From: CAZIGM01 sp964538675
Lineage (GTDB): Bacteria > Bacillota > Bacilli > Tepidibacillales > Tepidibacillaceae
Length of the DNA stretch: 12,859 nt
Direction: 5' to 3'
Assembly (NCBI GenBank): GCA_964538675.1
Contig: CAZIGM010000047.1
Coordinates: 1 to 12,859, forward strand
Part shown: piece by piece, positions 1 through 6,960 of the stretch
How the letters are laid out: each line of letters begins with the position of its first letter
Position numbering within the stretch: the stretch's first letter is position 1
Program-made: the position numbers and the translations under genes
The notes under the pieces: model-generated
Seen by the model: the letters and a program-made list of their open reading frames with translations, nothing else
What the model was told of the DNA's origin: nothing
Database searches by the model: none

Positions 1-597
1 TCTGGGAAAGTTATATTTGAAGTAAAAAATCTTGTTATCGGCTATGATGAACCACTTTCCAAAGCCATGAAACTTCAAATGGAACGAGGACAAAAAATTG
101 CGCTTATTGGTGCTAATGGAATTGGAAAAACAACATTGCTAAGAAGCATTATTGGAGAAATCAAATCTATCTCTGGTTCTGTTGAATTAGGAGAATATCT
201 ACATATAGGATATTTTGAACAAGAAATGAAGAAGTTAGGCAATAAAACGTGTATCGAAGAATTTTGGGATGAGTTCCCTTCCTTTAATCAGTTCGAAGTT
301 CGTTCAGCTTTAGCGAAGTGTGGCTTGACAACAAAACACATTGAAAGCAAACTAATGGTTCTAAGCGGCGGGGAAAAAGCTAAAGTTCGTTTAGCAAAGT
401 TAATAAATAAAGAAACTAATCTGTTAGTTCTAGACGAACCTACAAATCATTTAGACGTAGAAGCAAAGGAAGAACTAAAAAATGCCCTTAAGGAGTATAA
501 AGGAAGTATACTTTTAATCAGCCATGAACCAGAATTTTATAAAGATATTGTAACAAACGTGTGGAATCTAGAAGAGTGGACTAAAAAACTCGTTTAA
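1..597 (+). CDS. ABC-F family ATP-binding protein, C-terminal part (5' end outside window)
   Basis: The reading frame is open from base 1, so the gene starts upstream of the window; only about 198 residues, the second nucleotide-binding domain, are present. Visible motifs are Walker A (GANGIGKTT, about bases 112-138), the ABC signature LSGGEKAKVRLAK, Walker B with the ABC-F hallmark LLVLDEPTNHLD, and the switch histidine in LLISHEPEF. No membrane segments are seen. ABC-F proteins are soluble ATPases, usually with two such domains, that act on the ribosome as translation factors or in antibiotic resistance. The N-terminal domain and interdomain linker that separate the subgroups are missing, so I cannot choose between a housekeeping factor and a resistance protein. 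The family is certain; the subgroup is not. No convincing U-tract terminator directly follows the stop; a structured repeat begins 28 bases later. Confidence 0.93.
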   Translation, partial: SGKVIFEVKNLVIGYDEPLSKAMKLQMERGQKIALIGANGIGKTTLLRSIIGEIKSISGSVELGEYLHIGYFEQEMKKLGNKTCIEEFWDEFPSFNQFEVRSALAKCGLTTKHIESKLMVLSGGEKAKVRLAKLINKETNLLVLDEPTNHLDVEAKEELKNALKEYKGSILLISHEPEFYKDIVTNVWNLEEWTKKLV

Positions 598-625
598 GTT
601 TTATAACTAAATATATTTTTTTGTC

Positions 626-791
626 AATAAAGCTGAACTTTATTCAGATGGAGTTTTATCTCCACCTGAATTCTAGTGAGACTTATCCTAAATTCATTCT
701 CCCCCACTTAACATAGCGAGACTAGAGAACTTTGTTCCCTTAGCGAGACTTGCGCACTTTGTGTGTAAGTGGGGGTCTTATCATATCTGGA
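626..791. repeat. Structured intergenic repeat, copy A (with insert)
   Basis: First of four related intergenic repeats in the window. Modules in order: hairpin AATAAAG-CTGAA-CTTTATT (626-644); hairpin with arms 643-653 and 660-670 (TTCAGATGGAG / CTCCACCTGAA, one A:C mismatch); a 37-nt block (673-709) identical to copy B; a 9-bp stem CCCCCACTT (701-709) / AAGTGGGGG (767-775); and a shared 16-nt tail (776-791). The centre of the 9-bp stem holds an insert absent from copy B, with TAGCGAGACT twice and small TTT-loop hairpins. It fills most of the gap between the ABC-F gene and the DegV gene. No ORF of note lies in it. Function unknown. Confidence 0.8.
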
Positions 792-893
792 CAATATTAA
801 AGAATATTCAATATTTATGTCACAAATAAGATAATATAATGTATACTTGAGTCAGTTTTAAAATTCATAATATAACTTAAAAGGATGGACTTA

Positions 894-1748
894 ATGACAA
901 AAAAAAATATTGCTTGGATAACTGATAGCACAGCTTTTATTACAGACGATTTAAAGAATAACCCAGATGTATACGTCATGCCTTTAGAAATCGTTTTTGG
1001 GGAAGAGGCTTTTGAAGATGGTGTCAATTTAAATACAGATCAATTGTATCAACGTATTAATAGCGAGAAAGAAGTACCAACAACTTCTCAACCATCTGTC
1101 GGCAAATTTGTAGAGCTTTTTGAAAAATTAAAGCTTGAATACGATCAGGCAATTGCAGTTCACGTTTCAGGTAAGATAAGTGGTACTATTTCTAGTTGTA
1201 AAATTGCAGCAGATATTGCTGAATTTAATGTAGAAATTATCGATTCTAAATCTATGTCTTATGCAATTACAACACTAATTCATAAAGGTATGGAATTTGC
1301 AAAAAATAGTATCAGTTTTGAAAACATCACTAAAAAACTGCAACAAGAAACAAAAAACTCTGAAAATTATATTCTTTTAGGTAGCTTAGAGCAATTCTAT
1401 AAAGGTGGAAGAATGTCTGGAACTCAGTATTTATTAGGAAGCATTCTTCATATTAAACCAATTATCCACATAAATACTGATGGTGAATTTAAAGTTTTTG
1501 AAAAGGTTCGTTCGGAAGCAAAAGCAATAAAAAGATTGCTTGAATTGTTTCATCAATCATACGAAAACAATACTATTCGCCAATTACAAATAATGCATGG
1601 AAATATTTATTCAAAGGCTGTTGATTTAAAACAAGAAGTACTAAGTAAATTCCCTAGTCTAGATGTTTTTATTGGTGAAATTAGTTCGACTATTGGTGTT
1701 CATGCTGGTGAAGGTACGCTTGCCTTGATTTGGCACAAAGAAAAATAA
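894..1748 (+). CDS. DegV family protein (FakB-like fatty-acid-binding protein)
   Basis: DegV/FakB proteins bind a fatty acid and present it to a FakA-type kinase, giving acyl-phosphate for membrane lipid synthesis. Family features in the 284-residue product: N-terminal ITDSTA (residues 9-14), TSQPS (64-68), the SGKISGT loop (92-98), the GSLEQFYKGGRMSG segment (163-176) and the C-terminal GVHAGEGT stretch with His270. The start is placed at ATG 894, giving MTKKNIAWITDST. AAGGATGG (881-888) then sits 5 bases upstream as Shine-Dalgarno, whereas the in-frame ATG at 885 lies inside that signal with no spacing. A TATAAT at 835-840 could be a -10 box, but no good -35 is visible. No FakA kinase gene is nearby, which is usual. 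Family confidence is high; the bound lipid is unknown. Confidence 0.93.
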   Translation: MTKKNIAWITDSTAFITDDLKNNPDVYVMPLEIVFGEEAFEDGVNLNTDQLYQRINSEKEVPTTSQPSVGKFVELFEKLKLEYDQAIAVHVSGKISGTISSCKIAADIAEFNVEIIDSKSMSYAITTLIHKGMEFAKNSISFENITKKLQQETKNSENYILLGSLEQFYKGGRMSGTQYLLGSILHIKPIIHINTDGEFKVFEKVRSEAKAIKRLLELFHQSYENNTIRQLQIMHGNIYSKAVDLKQEVLSKFPSLDVFIGEISSTIGVHAGEGTLALIWHKEK

Positions 1749-1763
1749 TAAGTACTGACACAA

Positions 1764-1787
1764 AAACCGACTTGTAAAAGTCGGTTT
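1764..1787. terminator. Bidirectional rho-independent terminator between the DegV gene and the aldolase operon
   Basis: Perfect 10-bp stem AAACCGACTT / AAGTCGGTTT with loop GTAA. An AT-rich, T-containing stretch follows on the plus strand, and a TTTTTG run follows on the minus strand. It lies between two convergent genes, 15 bases after one stop codon and 8 bases from the other, and probably serves both. Confidence 0.85.
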
Positions 1788-1795
1788 ATATTTTA

Positions 1796-2434
1796 TTACT
1801 GCCCATAAGTTTTAAATTTCTCTACCATATGTTCAATTTCTTCATAGGATAGAACAACTGGTGTTCCAATACTCTTAGCACGATAATATATTTCACAACT
1901 AAATTCAATTTCTTCCGCAATATTAAAGGCGTTAGCTAAATCTTTAGCACCAGCAAGCAGCCCATGATTAGCTAATAATACTGCCCTTCTATCTTTCATT
2001 GCTTCAAATGCATGCTCTGCCAATTCCCTTGTCCCGAATGAAGCATATTTTGCACATCTAACGTTTGGACCAGCATGAGCCACGAGATAGGATACAGCAG
2101 GCAATCCCCAGTTAAGAGCTGAAATAGTAGTTGCAAAGGGTGAATGTGCATGAACGATTGCACTTATATCTTCCCTATTCCTATAAAATATGCAATGCAT
2201 CTCTATTTCACTAGAGTGCTTTCTATTCCCTTCTATAATCTTTCCATCTAAATTTAAAACAACTACATCTTCAGGATTTGTTTTAAAATAATCCATTCCA
2301 CTAGGGCTTATAGCTAATAAATTTTCTTTTCTATTAAAAATGCTTATATTCCCACCAGTACCCTTTGTTAATCCACTAGTAATTAGCTTCTTTCCATATT
2401 CGACTATAAGTTCTCTTTCTTCTTTAAGTAACAA
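1796..2434 (-). CDS. Class II (zinc) aldolase, probable 5-methylthioribulose-1-P / 5-deoxyribulose-1-P aldolase
   Basis: A 212-residue class II aldolase/adducin-family protein of the L-fuculose-phosphate aldolase type. Visible motifs: TGGNIS phosphate-binding turn (26-31), SPSG (43-46), catalytic-type glutamate E76 in SSEIEMH, and zinc ligands H95 and H97 (HAH) and H157 (NHG). The start is TTG at 2434, preceded by GAAAGGGGT at suitable spacing; no ATG fits. It is the last gene of a minus-strand operon with MTR kinase, MTR-1-P isomerase and a transporter. Known relatives in that setting cleave 5-methylthioribulose-1-P or 5-deoxyribulose-1-P to DHAP plus an aldehyde. The substrate is inferred from context, since family members also act on fuculose-, ribulose- or rhamnulose-phosphates. 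MtnB, the dehydratase of the classical route, belongs to the same superfamily and is the main alternative; the lack of other late salvage genes here argues against it. Confidence 0.85.
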   Translation of the reverse strand: MLLKEERELIVEYGKKLITSGLTKGTGGNISIFNRKENLLAISPSGMDYFKTNPEDVVVLNLDGKIIEGNRKHSSEIEMHCIFYRNREDISAIVHAHSPFATTISALNWGLPAVSYLVAHAGPNVRCAKYASFGTRELAEHAFEAMKDRRAVLLANHGLLAGAKDLANAFNIAEEIEFSCEIYYRAKSIGTPVVLSYEEIEHMVEKFKTYGQ

Positions 2435-2464
2435 AATATTTAACCCCTTTCAAGTAACTTTTAC

Positions 2465-3739
2465 TTACACTTCCTTACTTATAGGTCGATTTATTCTACT
2501 TTCATCAACAAGTCTATCAAGTGACAAATATATTATACCAGCTATAAAACTACCTACACCTAAAATTGTAAATAACAGATTTCCTAACATTCTTTCTAGT
2601 AAAAATCCTCCTAATAAAGGTCCAAGTGCCCCACCTATTATCCACTGTAAACTAGCCACTCCCATATATGTGCCTCTTAATTTCTCAGGAGCAATATTTG
2701 CAACAAAAGTCATCTGTACTGGAGAAATTAACATCTCTCCTAAAGTAAAAATTGTAAATACAATAAGAAGTATAGACATTATTTGCCAGTACTCTGCTCC
2801 TTGTTTACTAAATACCAGTGGTAACCAACCTAATAGAATTAAACCCATCCCTAATGAAACTGTTCCATAAAACATCACTTTTCCAATAGGTTTTTTACTT
2901 ACCCATTTAGCAATAGGAAATTGAAATAAAACTACTAATAAACCATTCAATGTCAATAGATAGGGAAATGGGTTTTGAGCATCAGTCAAAAAAGGTAACT
3001 CATTATCAAAATGAATCGGCAACATACCTTCTACTTGAGAAAAGCCCATTGATACTATTATTCCAGTCATTATGAAAATAAGTAGAAGCTTATCTTTAAA
3101 AACTATAGAAAGTGAAGATAACTTATTTTCATGTTTCACAGTATCCAATTCATTCTCTCTTTTAGGCAATGTTTCTCGAATAAATATTAAAATAACTAAC
3201 GAATACAAAAGTAGAGAAGCAGCAGCTATCATAAAAATAAGTGATTTTGATAAAATAATAATTGAAGCACCTAGAACAGGTCCTATAGCTGCACCAATAT
3301 TATGTCCCATTCTCAATAATCCATATGCCTCAGTTCTTTTGTCTTCAGGAGTTACATCCGCAACCATAGCTGAAGCGGCTGGACTAAATAAAGAATTAAA
3401 TAAACCTAAGAACGCTGATAAAAACATATATGCAATAAAACTATCAAAAAAAACAAAACCTACCATTACAATCCCGTTCCCAAAATTTGAAATAATCATC
3501 ATTGGCTTTCTGCCATATTTATCAGCCAGTCTACCACCAAACATTGAGCCTGCCATTGCTGTAATTGGAGAAATAGCCATTACAACTCCTACTAAGAATA
3601 CAGAGTCTACTTTATCTTTCAAATATAGGGCAAAAAATGGCATTATCATCATAAATGATATCCCATTAATAGTTTCACCAATAAATCTTATCCATACATT
3701 TCTATCAATGTCAGCAAATAATTGTTTGATTTTCCGCAT
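2465..3739 (-). CDS. MFS transporter (DHA1-like, 12 TM)
   Basis: A 424-residue major facilitator superfamily permease. The first membrane segment begins near residue 18. The loop 2-3 signature (motif A) is clear as GGRLADKYGRKPM (68-80), and the hydrophobic pattern fits twelve helices in two halves with a charged central loop at about residues 190-210. The ATG at 3739 follows AAGGAGAT at good spacing. It sits 42 bases downstream of mtnA and 30 bases upstream of the aldolase gene, so it is almost surely co-transcribed. The closest recognisable type is the drug:H+ antiporter group, but that similarity does not give the substrate. By operon logic it may import a 5-deoxy/5-methylthio sugar or nucleoside, or export a sugar or aldehyde product. 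Fold and membrane location are sure; direction and cargo are inference. Confidence 0.9.
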   Translation of the reverse strand: MRKIKQLFADIDRNVWIRFIGETINGISFMMIMPFFALYLKDKVDSVFLVGVVMAISPITAMAGSMFGGRLADKYGRKPMMIISNFGNGIVMVGFVFFDSFIAYMFLSAFLGLFNSLFSPAASAMVADVTPEDKRTEAYGLLRMGHNIGAAIGPVLGASIIILSKSLIFMIAAASLLLYSLVILIFIRETLPKRENELDTVKHENKLSSLSIVFKDKLLLIFIMTGIIVSMGFSQVEGMLPIHFDNELPFLTDAQNPFPYLLTLNGLLVVLFQFPIAKWVSKKPIGKVMFYGTVSLGMGLILLGWLPLVFSKQGAEYWQIMSILLIVFTIFTLGEMLISPVQMTFVANIAPEKLRGTYMGVASLQWIIGGALGPLLGGFLLERMLGNLLFTILGVGSFIAGIIYLSLDRLVDESRINRPISKEV

Positions 3740-3781
3740 TTATATCTCCTTGTTTTGCATAACTTTTCAATTAAATAAAAC

Positions 3782-4822
3782 CTAATCAAATAGTTTTTGT
3801 AAATTTTCTTCAAATGGATGATATATAATCCCTTTTTCTGTTACGATTGCAGTAATATTTTCATTTGGAGTAACATCAAATGCTGGATTATATGTTTTTA
3901 CACCTTCAGGTGCAGTTAATACCCCAAATCTATTCGTTATCTCTGAAGAATCCCTTTCTTCAATAGGTATATCTTTACCCGTCTTTGTTTTCAAATCTAT
4001 TGTTGGTGTTGGAGAAGCTACATAAAAAGGTATATCAAAATGTTTTGCTAATATTGATACTCCTAATGTTCCTATCTTATTTGCGGTATCACCATTAGCT
4101 GCAACACGATCACAACCAACAATTACAGCACCAATCTTACCCTGTTGCATAACCATAGCCGCCATATTATCTGTAATTACAACAACATCAATTCCAGCTT
4201 GTTGTAACTCAAAAGCTGTCAATGTTGAACCTTGAAGTCTAGGTCTAGTTTCATCAGAATAAATTTTAAGGTTCCAACCTTTCTCTTTAGCCAAATACAT
4301 TGGAGCTGTTGCCGTTCCATATTTTGTTGTGGCAAGTGCACCTGCATTACAATGAGTAAGAATACCCATGCCATCTTCTAATAGAGTTAATAAGTTCTCA
4401 CCAATTTTTTTATTAATTTCTTCGTCCTCTTGATGAATATTAATAGCCTCTTGCAACAAAATCTTTTTGATTTCATCTATTGGCAATTCCATGCTTTCAA
4501 TAGCTTTATTCTCCATTCGTTCTAGTGCCCAAAAAAGGTTAACAGCAGTAGGTCTAGCTGTAGCTAAATAATCTGATTTAGCCTTTAATTCTTTATAAAA
4601 CCCTTTATATTTTCGTTCTTTAGCATTCTTAATTCCTAAATATAAGCCATAAGCAGCTGCAACACCAATTGCTGGTGCACCCCTAACCTTCATTACTCTA
4701 ATTGCTTCCCATACCCCTTCAACTGTATCGAATTCTTCATAAACAATATTATTAGGTAATTGAGTTTGATCTAATAAAATCAATTTATCATTTTCCCATT
4801 TAATCGCTAAGATTTGCTCCAT
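3782..4822 (-). CDS. mtnA: S-methyl-5-thioribose-1-phosphate isomerase
   Basis: Converts 5-methylthioribose-1-phosphate to 5-methylthioribulose-1-phosphate; some relatives also use 5-deoxyribose-1-phosphate. The 346-residue protein is full length for the family. Characteristic segments: MKVRGAPAIGVAAAYG (44-59), RPTAVNLFWALERM (90-103), LTHCNAGALATTKYGT with catalytic-type Cys158, DETRPRLQGSTLTAFEL (190-206), and GCDRVAANGDTANKIGT with catalytic-type Asp238. These two residues correspond to the Cys/Asp pair of the Bacillus enzyme. The ATG at 4822 follows TAGGAGGA at good spacing. It is the second gene of the operon, 17 bases after mtnK. It belongs to the eIF2B-alpha-like fold family, but these motifs separate it from translation-factor and ribose-1,5-bisphosphate isomerase relatives. 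Confidence 0.96.
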   Translation of the reverse strand: MEQILAIKWENDKLILLDQTQLPNNIVYEEFDTVEGVWEAIRVMKVRGAPAIGVAAAYGLYLGIKNAKERKYKGFYKELKAKSDYLATARPTAVNLFWALERMENKAIESMELPIDEIKKILLQEAINIHQEDEEINKKIGENLLTLLEDGMGILTHCNAGALATTKYGTATAPMYLAKEKGWNLKIYSDETRPRLQGSTLTAFELQQAGIDVVVITDNMAAMVMQQGKIGAVIVGCDRVAANGDTANKIGTLGVSILAKHFDIPFYVASPTPTIDLKTKTGKDIPIEERDSSEITNRFGVLTAPEGVKTYNPAFDVTPNENITAIVTEKGIIYHPFEENLQKLFD

Positions 4823-4839
4823 AATTGTTCCTCCTAGTT

Positions 4840-6063
4840 TTAAAAGCTACTAACTGCTTTTTTAAACGCTGTTAAAAAATCGTTGCCTGTTTTATAGCTC
4901 TCTCTATTTTTAATATACTCTTTCGCTACAGTCAAACAAATACGCTCTGCTCGTATTCTAGCACTCTCGTCTTCTATTGAAGTAATATCCTTAACATGTG
5001 CAAGTCCAACAATTCGACGATTTAGTTCTAATCCTGTCACCGCTGCAGTATCTCTTATTATTGTATCAAGATACCAATTAACAAAACCAACTTCTTTGGC
5101 TAAAACTTCTTTAACATTTTCCTTCCAAGCATTAAGGAATTTTTCACTAAACACATTTATTACATCAACAATAACATTTTCAAGCCAGTTAATATAATCT
5201 TCTTTTTCATCTACATCTTTAATAGTAGCATCTGCATTTACCCAAGCAAAAATTAAATTAGCAATTATATTGCCTACATCATAACCAATAGGACCATAAA
5301 AAGCGAACTCTGGATCAATAACTTTTGTGGAATTAGGCTTTATAAATATTGAACCAGTATGTAAATCACCATGTAAAAGTGCTTGTGCATTTGTCATAAA
5401 CTCAAACTTTAACTTAGCAACTTCAAAACGAAGCTCTTTATCACTGTACAATTCCTTTTCAACCCATGAAAGATTAGGTGGGAATACGTCATTACGATTG
5501 TTATAATCATTGTATGGTTCTGTGTATACTAAATCTTCCGTAATCTCACATAGCTCTGGATTTATATAATTCTTCACCCACTCTTTTTTGTTTTTATGCT
5601 CAAGTACTACATCTGAGGTTAGTAGTAATGTGTTAACCATAAAAGTTGTTATGTGATCAACAAAAAGCGGGAATTTTTGATGTTTAATTAAAGCTTCACG
5701 CATAATTACATGATCAGATAAATCTTCCATAACACAACATTTCATTATATTATCATATTTATAAACGTCAGGCACAAGGCGAGGTGCTAGTTCTCCTTCA
5801 AGTTGAAGCACAGTAGATTCTATTCTAATTCGATCCGTAGAAAGAATAAAATCATCAGATATTCTAGCTGTTTCCCCAGCTTGTTTAATAATTATCGATT
5901 TATCCGAATTTCTTTCCCAGACACGAAAAACATAATTTATGTTACCATCACCTATCTCATCACATTCCAAATCAGCATCAGATCGAAATATATTCAACTG
6001 TTCTTTACAATAATCTGTCACATCAATTGGTTTCATTAAAAAATATGTGTTAAATTTAGTCAT
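4840..6063 (-). CDS. mtnK: S-methyl-5-thioribose kinase
   Basis: ATP-dependent phosphorylation of 5-methylthioribose at C1, committing the sugar left after MTA nucleosidase action. The 407-residue product has the protein-kinase-like (APH) fold marks of MtnK: nucleotide loop IGDGNINYVF (37-46), Lys60 in IIIKQ, MEDLS (112-116), catalytic HGDLHTGSIF (231-240), metal-binding VIDPEFAFYGPIGYDVG (248-264), and the substrate-phosphate RR pair (349-350) followed by GLAHV. The ATG at 6063 follows AGGGGTG at good spacing. A second in-frame ATG at 6036 (MKPIDVTDY) lacks such a site. It is the first gene of the operon; a terminator isolates it from hsp20, and two inverted repeats lie in its leader. Relatives may also phosphorylate 5-deoxyribose, which would suit the aldolase downstream. 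Confidence 0.96.
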   Translation of the reverse strand: MTKFNTYFLMKPIDVTDYCKEQLNIFRSDADLECDEIGDGNINYVFRVWERNSDKSIIIKQAGETARISDDFILSTDRIRIESTVLQLEGELAPRLVPDVYKYDNIMKCCVMEDLSDHVIMREALIKHQKFPLFVDHITTFMVNTLLLTSDVVLEHKNKKEWVKNYINPELCEITEDLVYTEPYNDYNNRNDVFPPNLSWVEKELYSDKELRFEVAKLKFEFMTNAQALLHGDLHTGSIFIKPNSTKVIDPEFAFYGPIGYDVGNIIANLIFAWVNADATIKDVDEKEDYINWLENVIVDVINVFSEKFLNAWKENVKEVLAKEVGFVNWYLDTIIRDTAAVTGLELNRRIVGLAHVKDITSIEDESARIRAERICLTVAKEYIKNRESYKTGNDFLTAFKKAVSSF

Positions 6064-6065
6064 TT

Positions 6066-6083
6066 ATAAACACCCCTGTTTAT
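6066..6083 (-). promoter_or_regulatory. Hairpin presenting the mtnK Shine-Dalgarno in its loop
   Basis: Perfect 7-bp arms ATAAACA / TGTTTAT around CCCC (GGGG in the mRNA). The loop is the core of the mtnK ribosome binding site and the stem ends 2 bases before the ATG codon. It could tune translation or be a protein site; only the symmetry is observed. Confidence 0.45.
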
Positions 6084-6088
6084 GAGTT

Positions 6089-6114
6089 TATTATTTTTTA
6101 TATAAAAAATAATA
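6089..6114. promoter_or_regulatory. Perfect 26-bp palindrome upstream of mtnK (candidate operator)
   Basis: Both 13-base halves are exact reverse complements with no spacer, composed only of A and T. The centre lies about 38 bases upstream of the mtnK ATG, where a promoter/operator would be expected. A TTGACG (minus strand) lies just upstream and might be a -35, but no well-spaced -10 is convincing. AT-rich DNA makes some symmetry likely by chance; 26 perfect bases are less so. Confidence 0.45.
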
Positions 6115-6174
6115 CTCGTCAATTATATATTATTTGAAGAGTAATTTTAAAGATATATATGCTAGCTTTTTTAA

Positions 6175-6211
6175 AAAAACTAACTCCTTATACTGTAAGG
6201 AGTTAGTTTTT
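6175..6211 (-). terminator. Rho-independent terminator after hsp20
   Basis: A 16-bp perfect stem (6175-6190 with 6196-6211, loop TACTG) containing CTAACTCCTTA / TAAGGAGTTAG. Read on the minus strand it is followed by a run of seven T. It lies 25 bases after the hsp20 stop and ends that transcript before mtnK. The plus strand also ends in TTTTT, so it may block both directions. Confidence 0.9.
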
Positions 6212-6235
6212 AGAGAAAATATTTTTTATCTATTT

Positions 6236-6673
6236 TTAATGAAATTTAACGTTTATTTCTCTTTTATTATCATTTTTAACCTTTGACATATTTATTTGCA
6301 ATACACCATTTTTATAAGAGGCTTTGACTTCCTCGTTTGATACATTGTTAGGAAGTGAAATAGATCTTCTGAAATGTCCAACCATTCTTTCCTGACGATG
6401 AAATTGTCCTTCATTTATCTCAGTAGATCGATTAATTGTTCCGCTAATATGCAATATGTTATTTTCAACTACAATATTTATATCATCTTTTTTTTCAATT
6501 CCAGGAATATCACAAGTGGCTATAACCTCGTTTTTTGTCTCATGAATATCAACACGAGGCATACTAATCTGTCGTTCCCCATTAATATTTGTTGGAAAGT
6601 CTGTAAAAAATCTTTCTACTTCCTGTCTCCAGTTATCAAGACTTCTAAATGGATCATATGGAACTAATGCCAT
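6236..6673 (-). CDS. Small heat-shock protein, Hsp20 / alpha-crystallin family
   Basis: An ATP-independent holdase chaperone that forms cytoplasmic oligomers and binds unfolding proteins. The 145-residue product has a short N-terminal arm opening MALVPYDPFRSL, an alpha-crystallin domain at about residues 39-130 with the conserved NGVLQI near its end (122-127), and a C-terminal I-N-V (140-142) fitting the I-x-I/V oligomerisation motif. The start is ATG 6673: AAAGGATG lies at correct spacing before it, while the upstream in-frame ATG at 6685 overlaps that signal. It appears monocistronic, with its own terminator and a 13-bp-arm inverted repeat upstream. No CIRCE element (TTAGCACTC/GAGTGCTAA) is seen, so HrcA control is not supported. 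Confidence 0.95.
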   Translation of the reverse strand: MALVPYDPFRSLDNWRQEVERFFTDFPTNINGERQISMPRVDIHETKNEVIATCDIPGIEKKDDINIVVENNILHISGTINRSTEINEGQFHRQERMVGHFRRSISLPNNVSNEEVKASYKNGVLQINMSKVKNDNKREINVKFH

Positions 6674-6720
6674 TATTAAACACATCCTTTTCTAATTTAT
6701 TCCACATGATATTTTTATCC

Positions 6721-6760
6721 TATCTTAGAATTATTATGCATATATACTAATTCTAAGATA
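6721..6760. promoter_or_regulatory. Long inverted repeat upstream of hsp20 (candidate operator)
   Basis: TATCTTAGAATTA (6721-6733) and TAATTCTAAGATA (6748-6760) are perfect 13-base arms with a 14-base spacer, about 48 bases upstream of the hsp20 ATG. It is not a terminator, having no GC-rich stem or T run, and it does not match CIRCE. A regulator site or an mRNA leader hairpin are both possible. Confidence 0.5.
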
Positions 6761-6795
6761 TATTATTATAGAATCTACTATAAAGTTACATAAAA

Positions 6796-6817
6796 ATACC
6801 CTGACAATGCAGGGTAT
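6796..6817 (-). terminator. Terminator downstream of the GerMN lipoprotein gene and repeat B
   Basis: Stem ATACCCTG / CAGGGTAT with a 6-base loop. On the minus strand it is followed by TTTTTATG. It lies directly next to repeat copy B, so the lipoprotein transcript would include the repeat before ending here, upstream of hsp20. Confidence 0.7.
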
Positions 6818-6945
6818 AATAAAGCCGAACTTTATTCAGGTAGAGTATTAACTCCATCTGAATACTAGTGAGACTTATCCTAAATTCATTCTCCCCCACT
6901 TGTGTATTTTGTGTGGATGTGGGGATCTTATCATATCTGGATAAG
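6818..6945. repeat. Structured intergenic repeat, copy B
   Basis: Same module order as copy A. Hairpin AATAAAG-CCGAA-CTTTATT (6818-6836); second hairpin with arms 6835-6845 and 6852-6862; the 37-nt block identical to copy A (6865-6901); CCCCCAC / GTGGGG stem around a short loop (6893-6924); the shared 16-nt tail (6926-6941). An outer stem CTTATCC (6874-6880) / GGATAAG (6939-6945) encloses the last part. It lies between two minus-strand genes, 15 bases from the lipoprotein stop. Confidence 0.82.
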
Positions 6946-6960
6946 CCATTATTGTCTATA

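Noticed and set aside
847..876. TTGAGT-18-TATAAC promoter for the DegV gene
   Set aside because: The start point would fall on the Shine-Dalgarno at 881-888, leaving no leader; the TATAAT at 835-840 is a better -10 but lacks a good -35, so no promoter feature was called.
2340..3785. Long open frames on the plus strand opposite the aldolase and MFS genes
   Set aside because: They are antisense to strongly recognisable proteins, have no ribosome binding sites and low-complexity Ser/Pro/Ile-rich translations typical of shadow frames.
6064..6235. SAM (S-box) riboswitch expected before mtnKA
   Set aside because: The space between the hsp20 terminator and mtnK is about 110 bases of A/T-rich DNA with two palindromes; the conserved S-box core helices and a following terminator are not there.
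5803..6667. Plus-strand frames opposite mtnK and hsp20
   Set aside because: Shadows of intact genes, with Ile/Phe/Asn-rich composition and no start signals.
6686..6817. CIRCE or CtsR operator for hsp20
   Set aside because: Neither TTAGCACTC-N9-GAGTGCTAA nor a GGTCAAA heptad repeat occurs; the inverted repeat present has a different sequence and spacing.
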